Below are positions 1 through 9,923 of a DNA stretch of 64,000 bases, piece by piece. Position 1 is the stretch's first letter; each line of letters begins with the position of its first letter. The stretch comes from Thalassocella blandensis. GTDB taxonomy: Bacteria > Pseudomonadota > Gammaproteobacteria > Pseudomonadales > Cellvibrionaceae. The position numbers and the translations under genes are program-made. The notes below the pieces were generated by a model. That model searched no databases and was not told the origin of the DNA. It saw only the letters and a list, made by a program, of their open reading frames with translations. Where the stretch lies: the NCBI GenBank assembly GCA_902141825.1, contig CABFPG010000003.1:372001-436000 (forward strand), read 5' to 3'.

Positions 1-2
1 AA

Positions 3-872
3 TACAAGAACCGTATATTGCAGCAAGTGCCAGAAGGCCAGCGCTTCGACCCGCTGATGGTCCTCTACCTGACAGACAAAACCGATGCTCAAACAATTGT
101 CGAAGCCAAACAGGCGGGTGTCGTCGCATGTAAATTGTATCCTGCTGGGGCAACAACCAATTCTGACTCTGGCGTCACGGACATTAACAATATCGCGTCA
201 GCACTGGAAGCCATGCAGGAACACGGCGTGCTCCTTCTGGTGCATGGTGAAGTCACTGATAGCCACATCGATATATTCGATCGCGAAAAGGTTTTTATTG
301 AGCGCACCTTAATGCCTCTCACGCAAAAATATCCCAAGCTTAAAATCGTGCTGGAACATATCACGACAGAAAATGCGGTGGAGTTTGTTGAACAGGCCTC
401 GGACAATGTCGCCGCTACGATCACTGCTCACCACCTGCTGTTCAATCGTAATCACATGTTGGTGGGCGGCATCAAACCGCACTTTTATTGTCTGCCCATT
501 CTCAAGCGTGAGCGTCATCAACAGGCATTGTTGAAAGCCGCTACCAGCGGCAGTCCCAAGTTTTTTCTAGGCACAGATTCCGCCCCACATGCAAAGGGAA
601 AGAAAGAAACTGCCTGTGGTTGCGCTGGCAGTTACACCGCCTTTGCAGCTCTGCCACTTTATGCGGAAGCGTTCGATGCTGTCGGCGCAATGGATAAACT
701 GGAAGCGTTTGCCAGTTTTTACGGCCCGGATTTTTATGGCTTGGCGCGCAACAGCGGCCAGGTCACATTGGTCAAATCTCCCTGGCAAGTACCCGAGTCC
801 TTTGCCTTTGGCGATGATGTCCTCGTCCCGGTAAAAGCCGGAGAAAGCCTCAACTGGAAAGTTGAGGCTTAA
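3..872 (+). CDS. pyrC: Dihydroorotase, 5'-truncated by window edge
   Basis: Catalyses reversible cyclisation of carbamoyl-aspartate to dihydroorotate, the third step of pyrimidine synthesis, in the cytoplasm. The reading frame is open to base 3 (codons Tyr-Lys-Asn-Arg-Ile precede the first TTG), so the N-terminus with the HxH metal motif lies outside the window. Seen here are [15 protein letters not shown] (carries the lysine that is carboxylated in the family), LLVHGEV and LEHIT (zinc-binding histidines), [10 protein letters not shown] and the late [10 protein letters not shown] with the catalytic Asp. This is the short class II type of E. coli PyrC (about 345 aa). It continues the pyrC-rnt pair known in Pseudomonas. 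Confidence 0.96.
   Translation, partial: YKNRILQQVPEGQRFDPLMVLYLTDKTDAQTIVEAKQAGVVACKLYPAGATTNSDSGVTDINNIASALEAMQEHGVLLLVHGEVTDSHIDIFDREKVFIERTLMPLTQKYPKLKIVLEHITTENAVEFVEQASDNVAATITAHHLLFNRNHMLVGGIKPHFYCLPILKRERHQQALLKAATSGSPKFFLGTDSAPHAKGKKETACGCAGSYTAFAALPLYAEAFDAVGAMDKLEAFASFYGPDFYGLARNSGQVTLVKSPWQVPESFAFGDDVLVPVKAGESLNWKVEA
846..869 (+). repeat. Perfect inverted repeat at the pyrC end
   Basis: A 10-bp perfect stem (AGCCTCAACT / AGTTGAGGCT) with a GGAA tetraloop forms from the last pyrC codons and ends just at the stop codon. The downstream tract (TTAAAC) is too poor in T for a confident intrinsic terminator, so it may instead stabilise the mRNA 3' end. Confidence 0.55.
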
Positions 873-899
873 ACGCGATGAACCTGAAGTCTGTATAAC

Positions 900-938
900 C
901 TGACACCTGAACAAACTGACACCTGAATAAACTGACAA
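900..938. repeat. 16-bp tandem repeat between pyrC and rnt
   Basis: CTGACACCTGAACAAA (900-915) is followed directly by CTGACACCTGAATAAA (916-931) and a third partial copy CTGACAA (932-938). It fills the gap before the rnt start. It is one of several short-period intergenic arrays in this window. Confidence 0.8.
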
Positions 939-949
939 GAGACGAGTGC

Positions 950-1624
950 GTGCAAGAGCAACAGCCCACTGAAAAACATCCCTTTGCCAAACGCTTCCGC
1001 GGATTTTTACCGGTCATCATCGATGTGGAAACCGGTGGCTTTGATGCAAAACGCGATGCATTATTGGAAATTGCTGCCGTCACCTTAACAATGGACGACA
1101 ACGGTTGGCTGACACGCCATGAAACTTTCGATTTTCATGTCGACCCATTTGACGGCGCCAATATTGAACAGACTGCACTGGATTTTACCGGAATTGATCT
1201 TGATGATCCCGATCGCAATTCCGTGCCGGAACTTTACGCACTGACAGAGGTATTCCAAGCCGTTCGTAAAGCCGTTAAGGAACACGACTGTAATCGCGCC
1301 GTGTTAGTCGGACACAACGCCCATTTTGATTTGGGCTTTTTGAATGCCGCTGCTGAACGGAGCAACATTAAACGCAACCCCTTTCATCCCTTTTCCTGTT
1401 TTGATACAGCCTCTATTGCCGGTCTCGCCTTCGGCCACACGGTCCTGGCTCGTGCCTGCCAGTTAGCTGGACTTGAATTCTGTAATAAAGCGGCTCACTC
1501 TGCGGCTTATGACGCAGAGAAAACAGCAGACTTATTTTGCATTATCGTCAATAAATGGCAGCAATTGGGCGGCTGGCCGCTTGCCAACACAACAGACGAA
1601 GAAGACGAAAGCTTGAGCCCTTAA
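950..1624 (+). CDS. rnt: Ribonuclease T
   Basis: DEDDh-family 3'-5' exoribonuclease that trims the CCA end of tRNA and matures 3' ends of stable RNAs; it works as a homodimer in the cytoplasm. The 224-aa product shows ExoI DVETGG (residues about 26-31), Exo[11 protein letters not shown] and Exo[11 protein letters not shown], so all four acidic metal ligands and the catalytic His are present. Length fits the family (about 215 aa). The start is GTG at 950; the tandem repeat leaves only a weak Shine-Dalgarno sequence (AAGAGACGAG). The stop codon overlaps that of the convergent gene: TTAA at 1621-1624 serves both strands. Confidence 0.95.
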   Translation: MQEQQPTEKHPFAKRFRGFLPVIIDVETGGFDAKRDALLEIAAVTLTMDDNGWLTRHETFDFHVDPFDGANIEQTALDFTGIDLDDPDRNSVPELYALTEVFQAVRKAVKEHDCNRAVLVGHNAHFDLGFLNAAAERSNIKRNPFHPFSCFDTASIAGLAFGHTVLARACQLAGLEFCNKAAHSAAYDAEKTADLFCIIVNKWQQLGGWPLANTTDEEDESLSP

Positions 1625-2607
1625 CCGGGCTCCGGTTTTAGCACAATTTTGCCTTTGATATTTCGATCGAAAATACGAGCCAGCGCCATCGCGGCTTCAG
1701 ATAATTTGTATTCACTGTCTGTGATAATGTGGACTTTTTTCTGTTGATACCACGAGAATAATTCCCGGGTATTTTCCGCAAATACCTTCGGTTCGTGTCG
1801 GGTAAAACTCCCCCAGAAAACACCAACAACACTGTATTCCTTTACCAGCGACAGATTCACAGGAAACTGGGGGATCGTGCCACTGGCAAACCCTACCACT
1901 AACAGACGTCCTCCCCGAGCCATACAGCGTGTAGCTGCATTGAATGCATCACCCCCAACCGGGTCATACACAACATCCACCCCTTTACCCTGGGTCAGCT
2001 GTTTTAATGTAGCTTTTAAATCCTGCTCCTGATAATTAATTAATTCGTCTGCGCCATAGGACTTGGCGAAGGCCAACTTTTCTGAAGTTGAACAGGCCGC
2101 GATTACTCTCGCGCCCATAATTTTGCCGATTTGTACCGCTGCTAATCCAGTACCACCTGCCGCACCTAACACCAACAGGGTTTCATCTTTTTTCAGTTGA
2201 GCACGCTGTTTCAAGGCATGATGGGCGGTGCCGTATGCACAGAATAAATTGGCCGCTTCGTTGTAGCTCATATCATCGGGGATCGGCATGATGTTGCTTG
2301 AAGGGCTGGCAATTTTCTCCGCGTAGGCACCATAGCTGGCACTGATACCTACCACACGATCACCAATGGAAACACCTTTTACCGCTTGCCCTAAGGCGAG
2401 CACATCACCGGCAAACTCAACACCGGGAATAAAAGGCAATGGAGGTTTATCCTGGTACAAGCCCTGCACCACCAATGCATCCGGGAAGTTGATACCCGCC
2501 GCTTTTATCTGCACCAGTACATCATTATCCTGTACCTGCGGATCATCCACATCTTTGTATTGAAGTTCTTTCAAGGCACCGTAATTTTCACACACAATTG
2601 CTTTCAT
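1621..2607 (-). CDS. NADPH:quinone reductase-like MDR oxidoreductase
   Basis: Medium-chain dehydrogenase/reductase of the zinc-free quinone oxidoreductase type, expected to reduce quinones or activated enones/enoyl thioesters with NADPH. The N-terminal GroES-like fold contains the [12 protein letters not shown] motif. The Rossmann motif is [16 protein letters not shown] (about residues 148-163), followed by the NADPH-pocket region and [10 protein letters not shown]. No structural zinc Cys cluster is seen. ATG at 2607 is preferred over GTG at 2610 because AAAGAG lies at a suitable distance. It is last in the minus-strand set TonB receptor, acyl-CoA ligase, this gene, which suggests it handles an unsaturated intermediate of the same substrate. 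The exact substrate cannot be read from sequence. Confidence 0.85.
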   Translation of the reverse strand: MKAIVCENYGALKELQYKDVDDPQVQDNDVLVQIKAAGINFPDALVVQGLYQDKPPLPFIPGVEFAGDVLALGQAVKGVSIGDRVVGISASYGAYAEKIASPSSNIMPIPDDMSYNEAANLFCAYGTAHHALKQRAQLKKDETLLVLGAAGGTGLAAVQIGKIMGARVIAACSTSEKLAFAKSYGADELINYQEQDLKATLKQLTQGKGVDVVYDPVGGDAFNAATRCMARGGRLLVVGFASGTIPQFPVNLSLVKEYSVVGVFWGSFTRHEPKVFAENTRELFSWYQQKKVHIITDSEYKLSEAAMALARIFDRNIKGKIVLKPEPG

Positions 2608-2708
2608 CACGTTTCTCTTTACTGTTATAAGTGTTCACTTTGGCTGGTATTTTTCACACACGGTCTTACTTCTTAGCCAAGCCATGTTAAACAAAAGCGT
2701 AGCAGCTC

Positions 2709-4325
2709 CTATTTTAATTTTCGTTTAAGCACTTTGCCGACATTACTTTTTGGCAACTCATCCAGAATCTGAAGATGCTTGGGTTGTTTGTATGCGGTGA
2801 GTTTCTCTCTTAGAAACGCCAATAGTGCCTCCTGATCAAAATTTTCAGTTGCCGGAACAATGAAAAGTTTAACCGCCTCTCCTGACTTTTCATCAGCCAC
2901 ACCTATAGCAGCGCACTCGCGGACCTGCGGAAATTTTGCCACCAGCTGCTCAATTTCATTTGGGTACACATTAAATCCTGAGACCACAATTAAATCCTTT
3001 AACCGATCAACGATCCGGAGATACCCATCTTCCTGAATAACCGCAATATCACCTGTACGTAGCCAGCCATCATCACTCAACACATCTCGCGTTGCCGCCG
3101 TTTGTTGCCAGTAGCCTTGCATAATTTGCGGGCCACGCACTAGCAATTCCCCCGGAGTATTGGCTGGCAGAGACTGACCATCAGCATTCACAACTTTGAC
3201 TTCGGTATGTGGTAAAGGTAAACCCACCGTACCAGTTTGAATTTTCTGCGGAGGATTTGCGGATATGACTGGCGACGCCTCACTTAATCCGTAGCCTTCG
3301 GCTATCGCTACACCGGTTAAAGCCTCCCATTGCTTACCTACCTCTGGCGAAAGTGACATACCGCCGGATGCGGTACTTCGCAAACAGGAAAAATCGAGTT
3401 TGCGAAATGCTGCATCGTGACACAGCGCGGCAAACAGTGTGTTAATGCCGGGAAACCCCGTGAATTTAAACGGGATGAGTGCTTCGACAATGCTCGGCAA
3501 ATAACGCGGATTGGGAATGAGGATACTGTGCCCGCCTTCATGGAACAGAGCCACACAGTGAATCGAAAATGCATAGATATGATAGAGCGGCAAAACAGCA
3601 ACATAGATCTCTTCCCCTTCACGAAAATAATCATGCGAATGGGCAATCATTTGCAAGGTGTTCGAGACAAGATTGCGATGGCTTAACATCGCCCCCTTGG
3701 ATACACCTGTGGTGCCTCCGGTGTATTGAAGTGCAGCAATACTGTATGGATCAATATGCGGCTGCGTCAATTCTTCTTCACTTCCCAAAGCCAAGGCTTC
3801 GCTAAAGCTGATACGAACTACGGCTTCACTGGAATCGAGGCGCGCTAACAATGACGCCTTATCTGCCGCAGTGAAAGCGTCTTTAACATCGGGAACATCA
3901 TGCAGATCGGTTGGTGAAGCAGTAATCAGAATTTTAATTGGCGTTGTCGCCAGAATTGCATCTGTTTTTTCTTCCATACTGGAAAAAGCCACTAATGCCG
4001 TCGCTCCTGCGTCATTAAACTGGTATTCCATTTCACTCACGGTATAAAGCGGGTTGGTGTTCACCACTATCAGCCCCGCTCGCCAGGCGCCATAGGTCAC
4101 CACCGGGTACTGCAAAATATTGGGTAATTGAATGGCCAACCTGTCTCCGGGCTGCAACGGTGTATAGCGCTGTAAAAACGCGGCAAAACTCCGACTGTAT
4201 TCATCCAGTTGAGCATAACTTAAGGTTTTACCCAGGCAGGTGCAGGCAGGTCGATGAGAATGTTTATCACAAGCTTCACGAAATAAATCCACCAGACTTT
4301 GTTGGTTTTGTAAAACATCATTCAT
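2709..4325 (-). CDS. Fatty-acid (or related acid) CoA ligase, FadD-like
   Basis: ANL-superfamily ligase that activates a carboxylic acid to its acyl-CoA through an acyl-AMP. Visible motifs are the ATP loop YTGGTTGVSKGAML, GYGLSEASPV, the hinge region DGWLRTGDIAVIQEDGYL, DRLKDLIVVSGFNVYPNEIE and the C-terminal catalytic lysine in KSNVGKVLKRKLK. At 538 aa it has the size of long-chain acyl-CoA synthetases. ATG at 4325 is chosen over the GTG at 4349 because AAAGAGA sits six bases upstream of it. It starts 24 bp after the TonB-receptor stop, so the two are probably cotranscribed and the ligase likely activates the compound the receptor imports. Confidence 0.92.
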   Translation of the reverse strand: MNDVLQNQQSLVDLFREACDKHSHRPACTCLGKTLSYAQLDEYSRSFAAFLQRYTPLQPGDRLAIQLPNILQYPVVTYGAWRAGLIVVNTNPLYTVSEMEYQFNDAGATALVAFSSMEEKTDAILATTPIKILITASPTDLHDVPDVKDAFTAADKASLLARLDSSEAVVRISFSEALALGSEEELTQPHIDPYSIAALQYTGGTTGVSKGAMLSHRNLVSNTLQMIAHSHDYFREGEEIYVAVLPLYHIYAFSIHCVALFHEGGHSILIPNPRYLPSIVEALIPFKFTGFPGINTLFAALCHDAAFRKLDFSCLRSTASGGMSLSPEVGKQWEALTGVAIAEGYGLSEASPVISANPPQKIQTGTVGLPLPHTEVKVVNADGQSLPANTPGELLVRGPQIMQGYWQQTAATRDVLSDDGWLRTGDIAVIQEDGYLRIVDRLKDLIVVSGFNVYPNEIEQLVAKFPQVRECAAIGVADEKSGEAVKLFIVPATENFDQEALLAFLREKLTAYKQPKHLQILDELPKSNVGKVLKRKLK

Positions 4326-4349
4326 GGGAATTCTCTTTAAAGTGGTCAC

Positions 4350-6758
4350 TTATTTAAAATGGTAAGTAAACTGCATGCCATAAATACGCCCCTTGCTCAA
4401 CGGCGCAAAAGTTCCGCCGGTCGGCACTCCACTGATATCATCCGGTAATTGCGTATCGCCACCGTGCTTTACATCATTTAATAAATTCTTCCCATATATA
4501 CCAACTTCCCAGGTTTCATCGGCAGAGCGCAGATCAACACCAAGATCCAACATCTCAAGAGACAATACATAGCCCAGATTATCATCGGTATAAGCCGACT
4601 CATCGCGGTAGGCATAATGTATACGAGAATTCAAAAGGGCCCATTGTCCAACGGCAGTTTCATGCGTAAACCCCAGGCTATAGGTCACTTCAGGCGCACG
4701 AGGCAAGTCAAGGGATTCATCTTTTTCATCAATTACCCCATCGCGATTTAAGTCCGCTTGAATATCAGAATAGCTCGCGTCCAATAGCCCCACAGAATAG
4801 TTAACAAATAAGCCCTCGGTTAACGCAGCGGTTCCTTCCACTTCAACACCATAAATATTCGCATCGGCGACATTCCGAATTAATTGAATAACGCCGATCG
4901 GGCCAGGAAAACTCAGCTCTCGTTGCATTTGCGAAATTTTGTTATAAAACAGTGCTGCATTAAAACGACTGCGATCGCTTTCAGACTTGTAACCCAGCTC
5001 GAAACTATCCACTATCTCTTCATCGAATGGGCCGGGCACGTCTGCCGGATCAAACGAGGTATTTCTTAAGTTATACCCCCCAGAGCGAAACCCCCGGGTT
5101 AAAAAACTGTACACACGCTGCTGCTCATTCAACAAATAAGTAAAGCCCAGTTTCGGTGATACATCTGACCAGTCATGTTCATCAATAAAATCCGGTTCGC
5201 ATTTCGCTTCGCCCGGCTCAGGCTCGACCAGATTACAGGTTTGGCCATCCGGCGTGTTTGTGATGTTTTGACTCAGAGAGGCAATTTCCGCTTCTTTTTC
5301 TTCATAGGTATAACGCAAGCCAAAGTTCCAGATAAAACTATCGCTCGTTTCATAATCCAGGGTTGCAAACATAGCCCACGAGTTAACATCATAATATCCA
5401 CCACCATCAAACACCGCAGCGGGCGCTGCTCCTCCGTTCGCAATGCCAAGGAGGTTGCGGCGTTCATGGTAGTCCACCGAGTTGGTAAAATAGTAAAGGC
5501 CTGTGGTTAGAGTTGCTCGATCGGCAAATCGTCCGGTATAGCGAAGCTCGTTACTCAGCTGCTCTGCATCTGTCCAGGTATCGGAATGAAACAGCCACAC
5601 CGGTTGCGAGTCAATGTCGCCGCGACTGACCGCATAGAATTTACGCCAGCCCAGTATGTTGGTAATACTTCCTTCACCAAAATTGACATCGCGATTGTAT
5701 TCGAGTGTGACGAAATCTGTTTCGGTATTGTAAAAACCCTCTTCATCGATAGACATATCAAAGCTGTCACGTTCGAAATTGGCAAAGGAACCTGGCACCC
5801 CTGATCCGTTGGTATGAGTTTGTGCCGCAGGGCCATCGCTGTCATTTTTATCGTGTTCCACACGCAGAATAATTTCGTTAGCGCCTGGCGACCACACACC
5901 AATTGCGCGTACCATCTGCTGATCCACCTCTCCAAACTCATCATCGGTATACTGGTTTTTGAACCAGCCATCGTCCTGATTTACATAGGCCGATAGTTTT
6001 GCAGCAAAGGTTTCACTCAGCGGCCCACCCACTGAAGCCATAGCGTAATAGTTGAGTCCTCCTTCACCACCGCCATCAGCCGCTGTTTTGACCACCGCTT
6101 CAAACGCCTCCCCTGGAAGTTTCGTGGTCATCTGAATGGCACCACCTGTTACATTGCGACCAAATAAAGTCCCCTGTGGTCCACGTAATACTTCTATTTT
6201 TTCCAGATCAAAAACATCGAACACCATGCCAGCGGGAATTCCCATGTAAACCCCATCAACAAACACGCCAACGGAAGGATCAATGGACAGAATCGAACTA
6301 TTGATTCCCAAACCACGAACGGAAAAATTTGCATAGCCTTTGGCCGTTCCTGCATCATCCAGCGAGACATTGGGAATACCAACTGCTAAATTTTCCAGGT
6401 CACGTACCTTTAAGGCATCAATTTGGCGATCGCCATAGGCTGACACAGCCAATGGCGCATCCTGCATGCTTTCCTCACGTTTTCGGGAAGTGACAATCAC
6501 CTCTTCCAGCAACGCCGAAGACGTGGAGCTGTCGTTTGTCTGAGCCGAAACGGGACAGGCGAGCGCCGACAATAACCCGGTAAACAGACAAGCATTGCGT
6601 GTACAAAGCTGAACAACAGCAGACGATTTTTTTTCTGTGCATTTGATGTTTATGTTCTTACTGCCTTCCCCATCTTTTTCCAGATGTTTACCAGACAAAC
6701 GGGAATTGAATAGAACACGGTAAAAAGGATAAAACTGGTTCTCACACATATGTGACAT
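4350..6758 (-). CDS. TonB-dependent outer-membrane receptor
   Basis: Outer-membrane beta-barrel with N-terminal plug for energised uptake of a large or scarce ligand. After a long polar n-region, the hydrophobic stretch ACLFTGLLSALACPVSA looks like a signal peptide. It is followed by a TonB box (LEEVIVTSRKRE), plug motifs (LENLAVGIPNVSL, FVDGVYMG, EVLRGPQGTLFGRNVTGGAI) and a barrel ending ...GRIYGMQFTYHFK. ATG at 6758 is preferred over the 38-codon longer reading because GAGGG lies seven bases upstream; the product is 802 aa. No Fur box was seen nearby. Linkage to an acyl-CoA ligase and a divergent AraC regulator suggests a hydrophobic carbon source rather than a siderophore, but this is inference. 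Confidence 0.93.
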   Translation of the reverse strand: MSHMCENQFYPFYRVLFNSRLSGKHLEKDGEGSKNINIKCTEKKSSAVVQLCTRNACLFTGLLSALACPVSAQTNDSSTSSALLEEVIVTSRKREESMQDAPLAVSAYGDRQIDALKVRDLENLAVGIPNVSLDDAGTAKGYANFSVRGLGINSSILSIDPSVGVFVDGVYMGIPAGMVFDVFDLEKIEVLRGPQGTLFGRNVTGGAIQMTTKLPGEAFEAVVKTAADGGGEGGLNYYAMASVGGPLSETFAAKLSAYVNQDDGWFKNQYTDDEFGEVDQQMVRAIGVWSPGANEIILRVEHDKNDSDGPAAQTHTNGSGVPGSFANFERDSFDMSIDEEGFYNTETDFVTLEYNRDVNFGEGSITNILGWRKFYAVSRGDIDSQPVWLFHSDTWTDAEQLSNELRYTGRFADRATLTTGLYYFTNSVDYHERRNLLGIANGGAAPAAVFDGGGYYDVNSWAMFATLDYETSDSFIWNFGLRYTYEEKEAEIASLSQNITNTPDGQTCNLVEPEPGEAKCEPDFIDEHDWSDVSPKLGFTYLLNEQQRVYSFLTRGFRSGGYNLRNTSFDPADVPGPFDEEIVDSFELGYKSESDRSRFNAALFYNKISQMQRELSFPGPIGVIQLIRNVADANIYGVEVEGTAALTEGLFVNYSVGLLDASYSDIQADLNRDGVIDEKDESLDLPRAPEVTYSLGFTHETAVGQWALLNSRIHYAYRDESAYTDDNLGYVLSLEMLDLGVDLRSADETWEVGIYGKNLLNDVKHGGDTQLPDDISGVPTGGTFAPLSKGRIYGMQFTYHFK

Positions 6759-7243
6759 ACTGAAACCCTCGTTATTATTATTATCTTTATTTTGGTGACT
6801 TAGATTTCTATATTCTAAGTCATCCCTGCTGACCATGGCCAACGGTATTAAGCCGGAAGTGAAAGCACCCATTCATTTAACTGGAATGGCAAAATTGGCT
6901 CGCGATACAATTGTTAACCAGCGTAAGATATTCATTCAGAAATTAAAATTAACGATTCCCACCATAGTCGTTTGCAAAAAAGATCTTTTTTTGGCACCTA
7001 AAAAAACCCTCATATTCGAAGGTGAATAAGAGGGTTAGAAATTTGGTGAACAAAGGGGGATATTTTAATAAAACTCCTTCCCATAAAACTCAAGCAGCGT
7101 TACAGTTTTTACGTGATGTAAGACGTGTTTACATATGCAAAACTTGATTGGTCGAAGAAATAGTTTTATTTTAAAACAACAGGCACACATCGACACACCG
7201 TGACTGAATTCAATTTTCCAGTTAACTAATAATAAATAATACA
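6759..7243. other. Divergent intergenic region, TonB receptor / AraC
   Basis: 485 bp between divergent starts. It should contain both promoters and the AraC-type operator. No clear pair of direct repeats was identified by eye. Its main feature is the minus-strand terminator at 7000-7036. No credible coding sequence was found. Confidence 0.6.
7000..7036 (-). terminator. Intrinsic terminator facing the TonB receptor gene
   Basis: Read on the minus strand, AACCCTC-T-TATTC pairs with GAATA-T-GAGGGTT (13 positions, one T-T mismatch, six-base loop ACCTTC) and is followed by a run of seven T. On the plus strand there is no T tract, so it acts only on leftward transcripts. It lies 240 bp upstream of the receptor start, so it either attenuates the receptor operon or ends a short leftward RNA. 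Confidence 0.75.
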
Positions 7244-8299
7244 ATGACTGCCGAAGAAATTTTTATACCTACCAGCTACTTAAAAACACTACTTAACGAA
7301 GTGGATGAGCGCGGCTACGACACAGATCAGCTACTTGCTGAAGTGGGCATTGAGCGCGAGAGCCTGGAGCGTGAACGTTATTTTTCAGCGCTGCTCTACG
7401 GCAAACTTTACCAGCGTGCGATGGGGACTATTCGCGACGAGTGGTTTGGTATGTTAAGTGGAGGCAAAATACATCGCGGCACTTTCCGCATGCTCTCCCT
7501 CATTATGGTGCACTGCAAAACCCTGCAGCAGGCGTTAATTCGCGCCTGGGAATTTGGTCAGATCACTCGGGGGTTTCGCATCAGTGTTCGGCTGGATATT
7601 GAAGGCGATCTAGCGCGAGTTAGACTCGCCCCGCTGGATAACTTAACTCAGGAAGAGTTTGAAGACATCATCAAACAAACCAAACCAGTTACCCTGCACA
7701 CTACCATAGCCGCCTGGCAACGTCATTGGAGCTGGCTGATTGGTACTGAACTTGAAATAAAACGCACAGCGTTTACTTGCGCCGAACCGGACACACCGTG
7801 GGAGATGGCGCAATTCCATTCTAATGAAACTGTCTTTGAAGCTTCGTTTAACGGCATCGAATTCGATAAACGCTACCTTGATTATTCCATTATTCAAACA
7901 GAGGAAAGCCTGGAGAATTTTCTGCGTGTTGCTCCTTTTGGTGTCATTATCAATGCTGAAAACGAACAGACGACAAAAGCCAAAGTGAAAGCATTGTTAA
8001 ATCAGAATGTTGGACGGCAAATGCTCGGGATGGAGCGTGTTGCGGACAGGCTCAATATGTCCGTCACCACTTTACGTCGTCATTTACTAATGGACGGCAG
8101 TTCATTTCAAAGACTAAAAGACGAGTGCCGTATGGAAGCAGCCTTTCACTATTTGAATGTGCCGGATATCAGTAATCGCGAAATTGCCGATCGCCTGGGC
8201 TTCGATGAAGTCAGTACATTTTTTCGCGCTTTCAAAAAATGGACGGGGGTAACACCAGGGCAATATCGTGCTACGGAACATGGTGCATCACGTCATTAA
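7244..8299 (+). CDS. AraC-family regulator with Arabinose_bd-type N-domain
   Basis: Cytoplasmic transcription factor of 351 aa. Residues 1-200 resemble the Arabinose_bd/OruR-type effector-binding domain (IPTSYLKTLLNEVDERGYD, then MLSLIMVHCKTLQQALIRAWEF). Residues about 250-345 hold the double helix-turn-helix (RVADRLNMSVTTLRRHL, then SNREIADRLGFDEVSTFFRAFKKWTGVTPGQYR), with the typical second-HTH motif complete. It is transcribed away from the receptor-ligase-reductase operon and is the obvious candidate regulator of it. Regulators of this subtype often govern catabolism of lipids, steroids or amino acids, but the effector is unknown. Confidence 0.92.
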   Translation: MTAEEIFIPTSYLKTLLNEVDERGYDTDQLLAEVGIERESLERERYFSALLYGKLYQRAMGTIRDEWFGMLSGGKIHRGTFRMLSLIMVHCKTLQQALIRAWEFGQITRGFRISVRLDIEGDLARVRLAPLDNLTQEEFEDIIKQTKPVTLHTTIAAWQRHWSWLIGTELEIKRTAFTCAEPDTPWEMAQFHSNETVFEASFNGIEFDKRYLDYSIIQTEESLENFLRVAPFGVIINAENEQTTKAKVKALLNQNVGRQMLGMERVADRLNMSVTTLRRHLLMDGSSFQRLKDECRMEAAFHYLNVPDISNREIADRLGFDEVSTFFRAFKKWTGVTPGQYRATEHGASRH

Positions 8300-8721
8300 A
8301 GGCTCGGCGGGTTTAGTACATCATTCCGGATTATTCGGCGATTGTCTGCCACCTTTCCTCCTATACAATTCAACGTTCAGCGACTTGTAGTTTTAACAGG
8401 TCAAGTGCTTTCAAACTTATCGCTGTAGAACGTTAATATTGCCCTACAATATCCCGCTAAATTTTCTGGATAACACCTACAGATAAAACGATAAATTCTG
8501 CGAGCAAAACCTGGGGAGAAAAATTTCGAGAAAGTTTCTCCCGTAACGCCTGGGTAGGCCAGCCGGCTTGCACTTAGAACCACATGTCATTTAGCTATAA
8601 AACGCTTCCCGTGTTTCGCATATTTTTGTGCACCAGTTAAAACGCCAATACAAGGTTCGATTACGACACAAAAAACTGAATCTCGGAAAAATAATAACAA
8701 ATAAGCTAAGAGGTTAAGCCA
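8300..8721. other. Intergenic region before the iron-dependent ADH gene
   Basis: About 420 bp with only short antisense reading frames lacking recognisable content or ribosome sites. It presumably holds the promoter of the ADH-thioesterase-membrane protein genes. No repeat or operator stands out. Confidence 0.5.
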
Positions 8722-9879
8722 ATGCATCACTTCACCTTCGATACCTGCCGATCTCTCATTAGCGAAGTCGGGGCGGTTCGTAATCTCGGAATACTGTGCC
8801 GGAAACTGAATGTTCATCTTCCCCTCATAGTGTCCGATCCGGGCATCGAAAAGCTGGGTTTAATACAAACCGTACAACGAATTTTAAGTCAGGAAGGTAT
8901 ATCCAGCTACGCGTATACCGACGTCATTGCCGATCCCCCGGAACAGGTCATAAATGAAGCCTTAGCCTTTGCCAAACAGAAAAAAGTGGATGCCGTTATT
9001 GGCTTCGGTGGTGGAAGCTCGATGGATACCGCAAAACTGGTTGCCCTTCTCGCCCACTCCAGCGAAACGCTTGCAGATATTTATGGGGTAGACAAAGTTA
9101 AAGGCCAGCGGCTGCCGCTCATTCAAATTCCAACAACTGCCGGCACAGGATCAGAGGTGACCCCCATTGCCATTGTGACAACCGGTGAAACGACGAAACA
9201 AGGCGTTGTATCATCACGACTGCTACCCGATATCGCGCTGCTGGATGCAGAGCTCACTATTGGCCTGCCAGAACCCATTACCGCCATGACAGGGATAGAT
9301 GCAATGGTTCATGCAGTTGAGGCATTTACCAGTATCAGAAAAAAAAATCCCTACTCCGATATGCTGGCAAAGCAAGCCCTGACTTTATTGTCAGAGAATA
9401 TTTTACGCGTAACCGACTCTGGTCATGATCTCGCTGCAAGACAGGCCATGCTACTTGGCGCTTGTTTGGCCGGCCAGGCATTTGCCAATGCCCCGGTCGC
9501 AGCGGTACATGCACTGGCCTACCCGCTCGGAGGTCATTACCACATTCCCCATGGACTCAGTAATTCTCTTGTGCTACCTCACGTGCTTCGCTTCAATGCC
9601 TGCGAAGCTGAAGACTGGTACGCAGAGCTGGCAGAAATTGTGATACCCGTTGAGCAATTAAGCGAAACACCGCAACAGCGGTGCGAACAGTTTATTCAAT
9701 ATTTTGTCGATCTGATTCGCGCCCTGCGTCTGCCATCCACATTAGCGCTGGCGGACGTTCCAGAGCAAGAACTTCACCTGCTTGCGGCCGACGCCATACT
9801 GCAGCAACGCTTACTGGTGAATAACCCGCGAACCATGACGGAAGCGGATGCACTAGCAATCTATCGCGCAGCATATTAA
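8722..9879 (+). CDS. Iron-containing (group III) alcohol dehydrogenase
   Basis: NAD(P)-dependent oxidoreductase interconverting an alcohol and an aldehyde with a divalent metal, usually iron. The 385-aa protein has the nucleotide-binding GFGGGSSMDTAK (about residues 93-104), GTGSEVTPIAIVTTG, and the metal site made by Asp/His in GIDAMVHAVEAF and the His residues of HALAYPLGGHYHIPHG. The ribosome site AAGAGG is well placed before ATG 8722. It leads a plus-strand group with a thioesterase and a membrane protein. The family includes 4-hydroxybutyrate and other omega-hydroxyacid dehydrogenases, which would suit a hydroxy-acid pathway here, but the substrate is not defined by sequence. Confidence 0.92.
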   Translation: MHHFTFDTCRSLISEVGAVRNLGILCRKLNVHLPLIVSDPGIEKLGLIQTVQRILSQEGISSYAYTDVIADPPEQVINEALAFAKQKKVDAVIGFGGGSSMDTAKLVALLAHSSETLADIYGVDKVKGQRLPLIQIPTTAGTGSEVTPIAIVTTGETTKQGVVSSRLLPDIALLDAELTIGLPEPITAMTGIDAMVHAVEAFTSIRKKNPYSDMLAKQALTLLSENILRVTDSGHDLAARQAMLLGACLAGQAFANAPVAAVHALAYPLGGHYHIPHGLSNSLVLPHVLRFNACEAEDWYAELAEIVIPVEQLSETPQQRCEQFIQYFVDLIRALRLPSTLALADVPEQELHLLAADAILQQRLLVNNPRTMTEADALAIYRAAY

Positions 9880-9923
9880 GCCAATACTTTGAATTCCATT
9901 TCTTACACTCGAAGAATTTGCAT

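Noticed and set aside
8653-8668. GGTTCGATT-like T-loop hinting at a tRNA
   Set aside because: No matching acceptor, anticodon or D arms around it.
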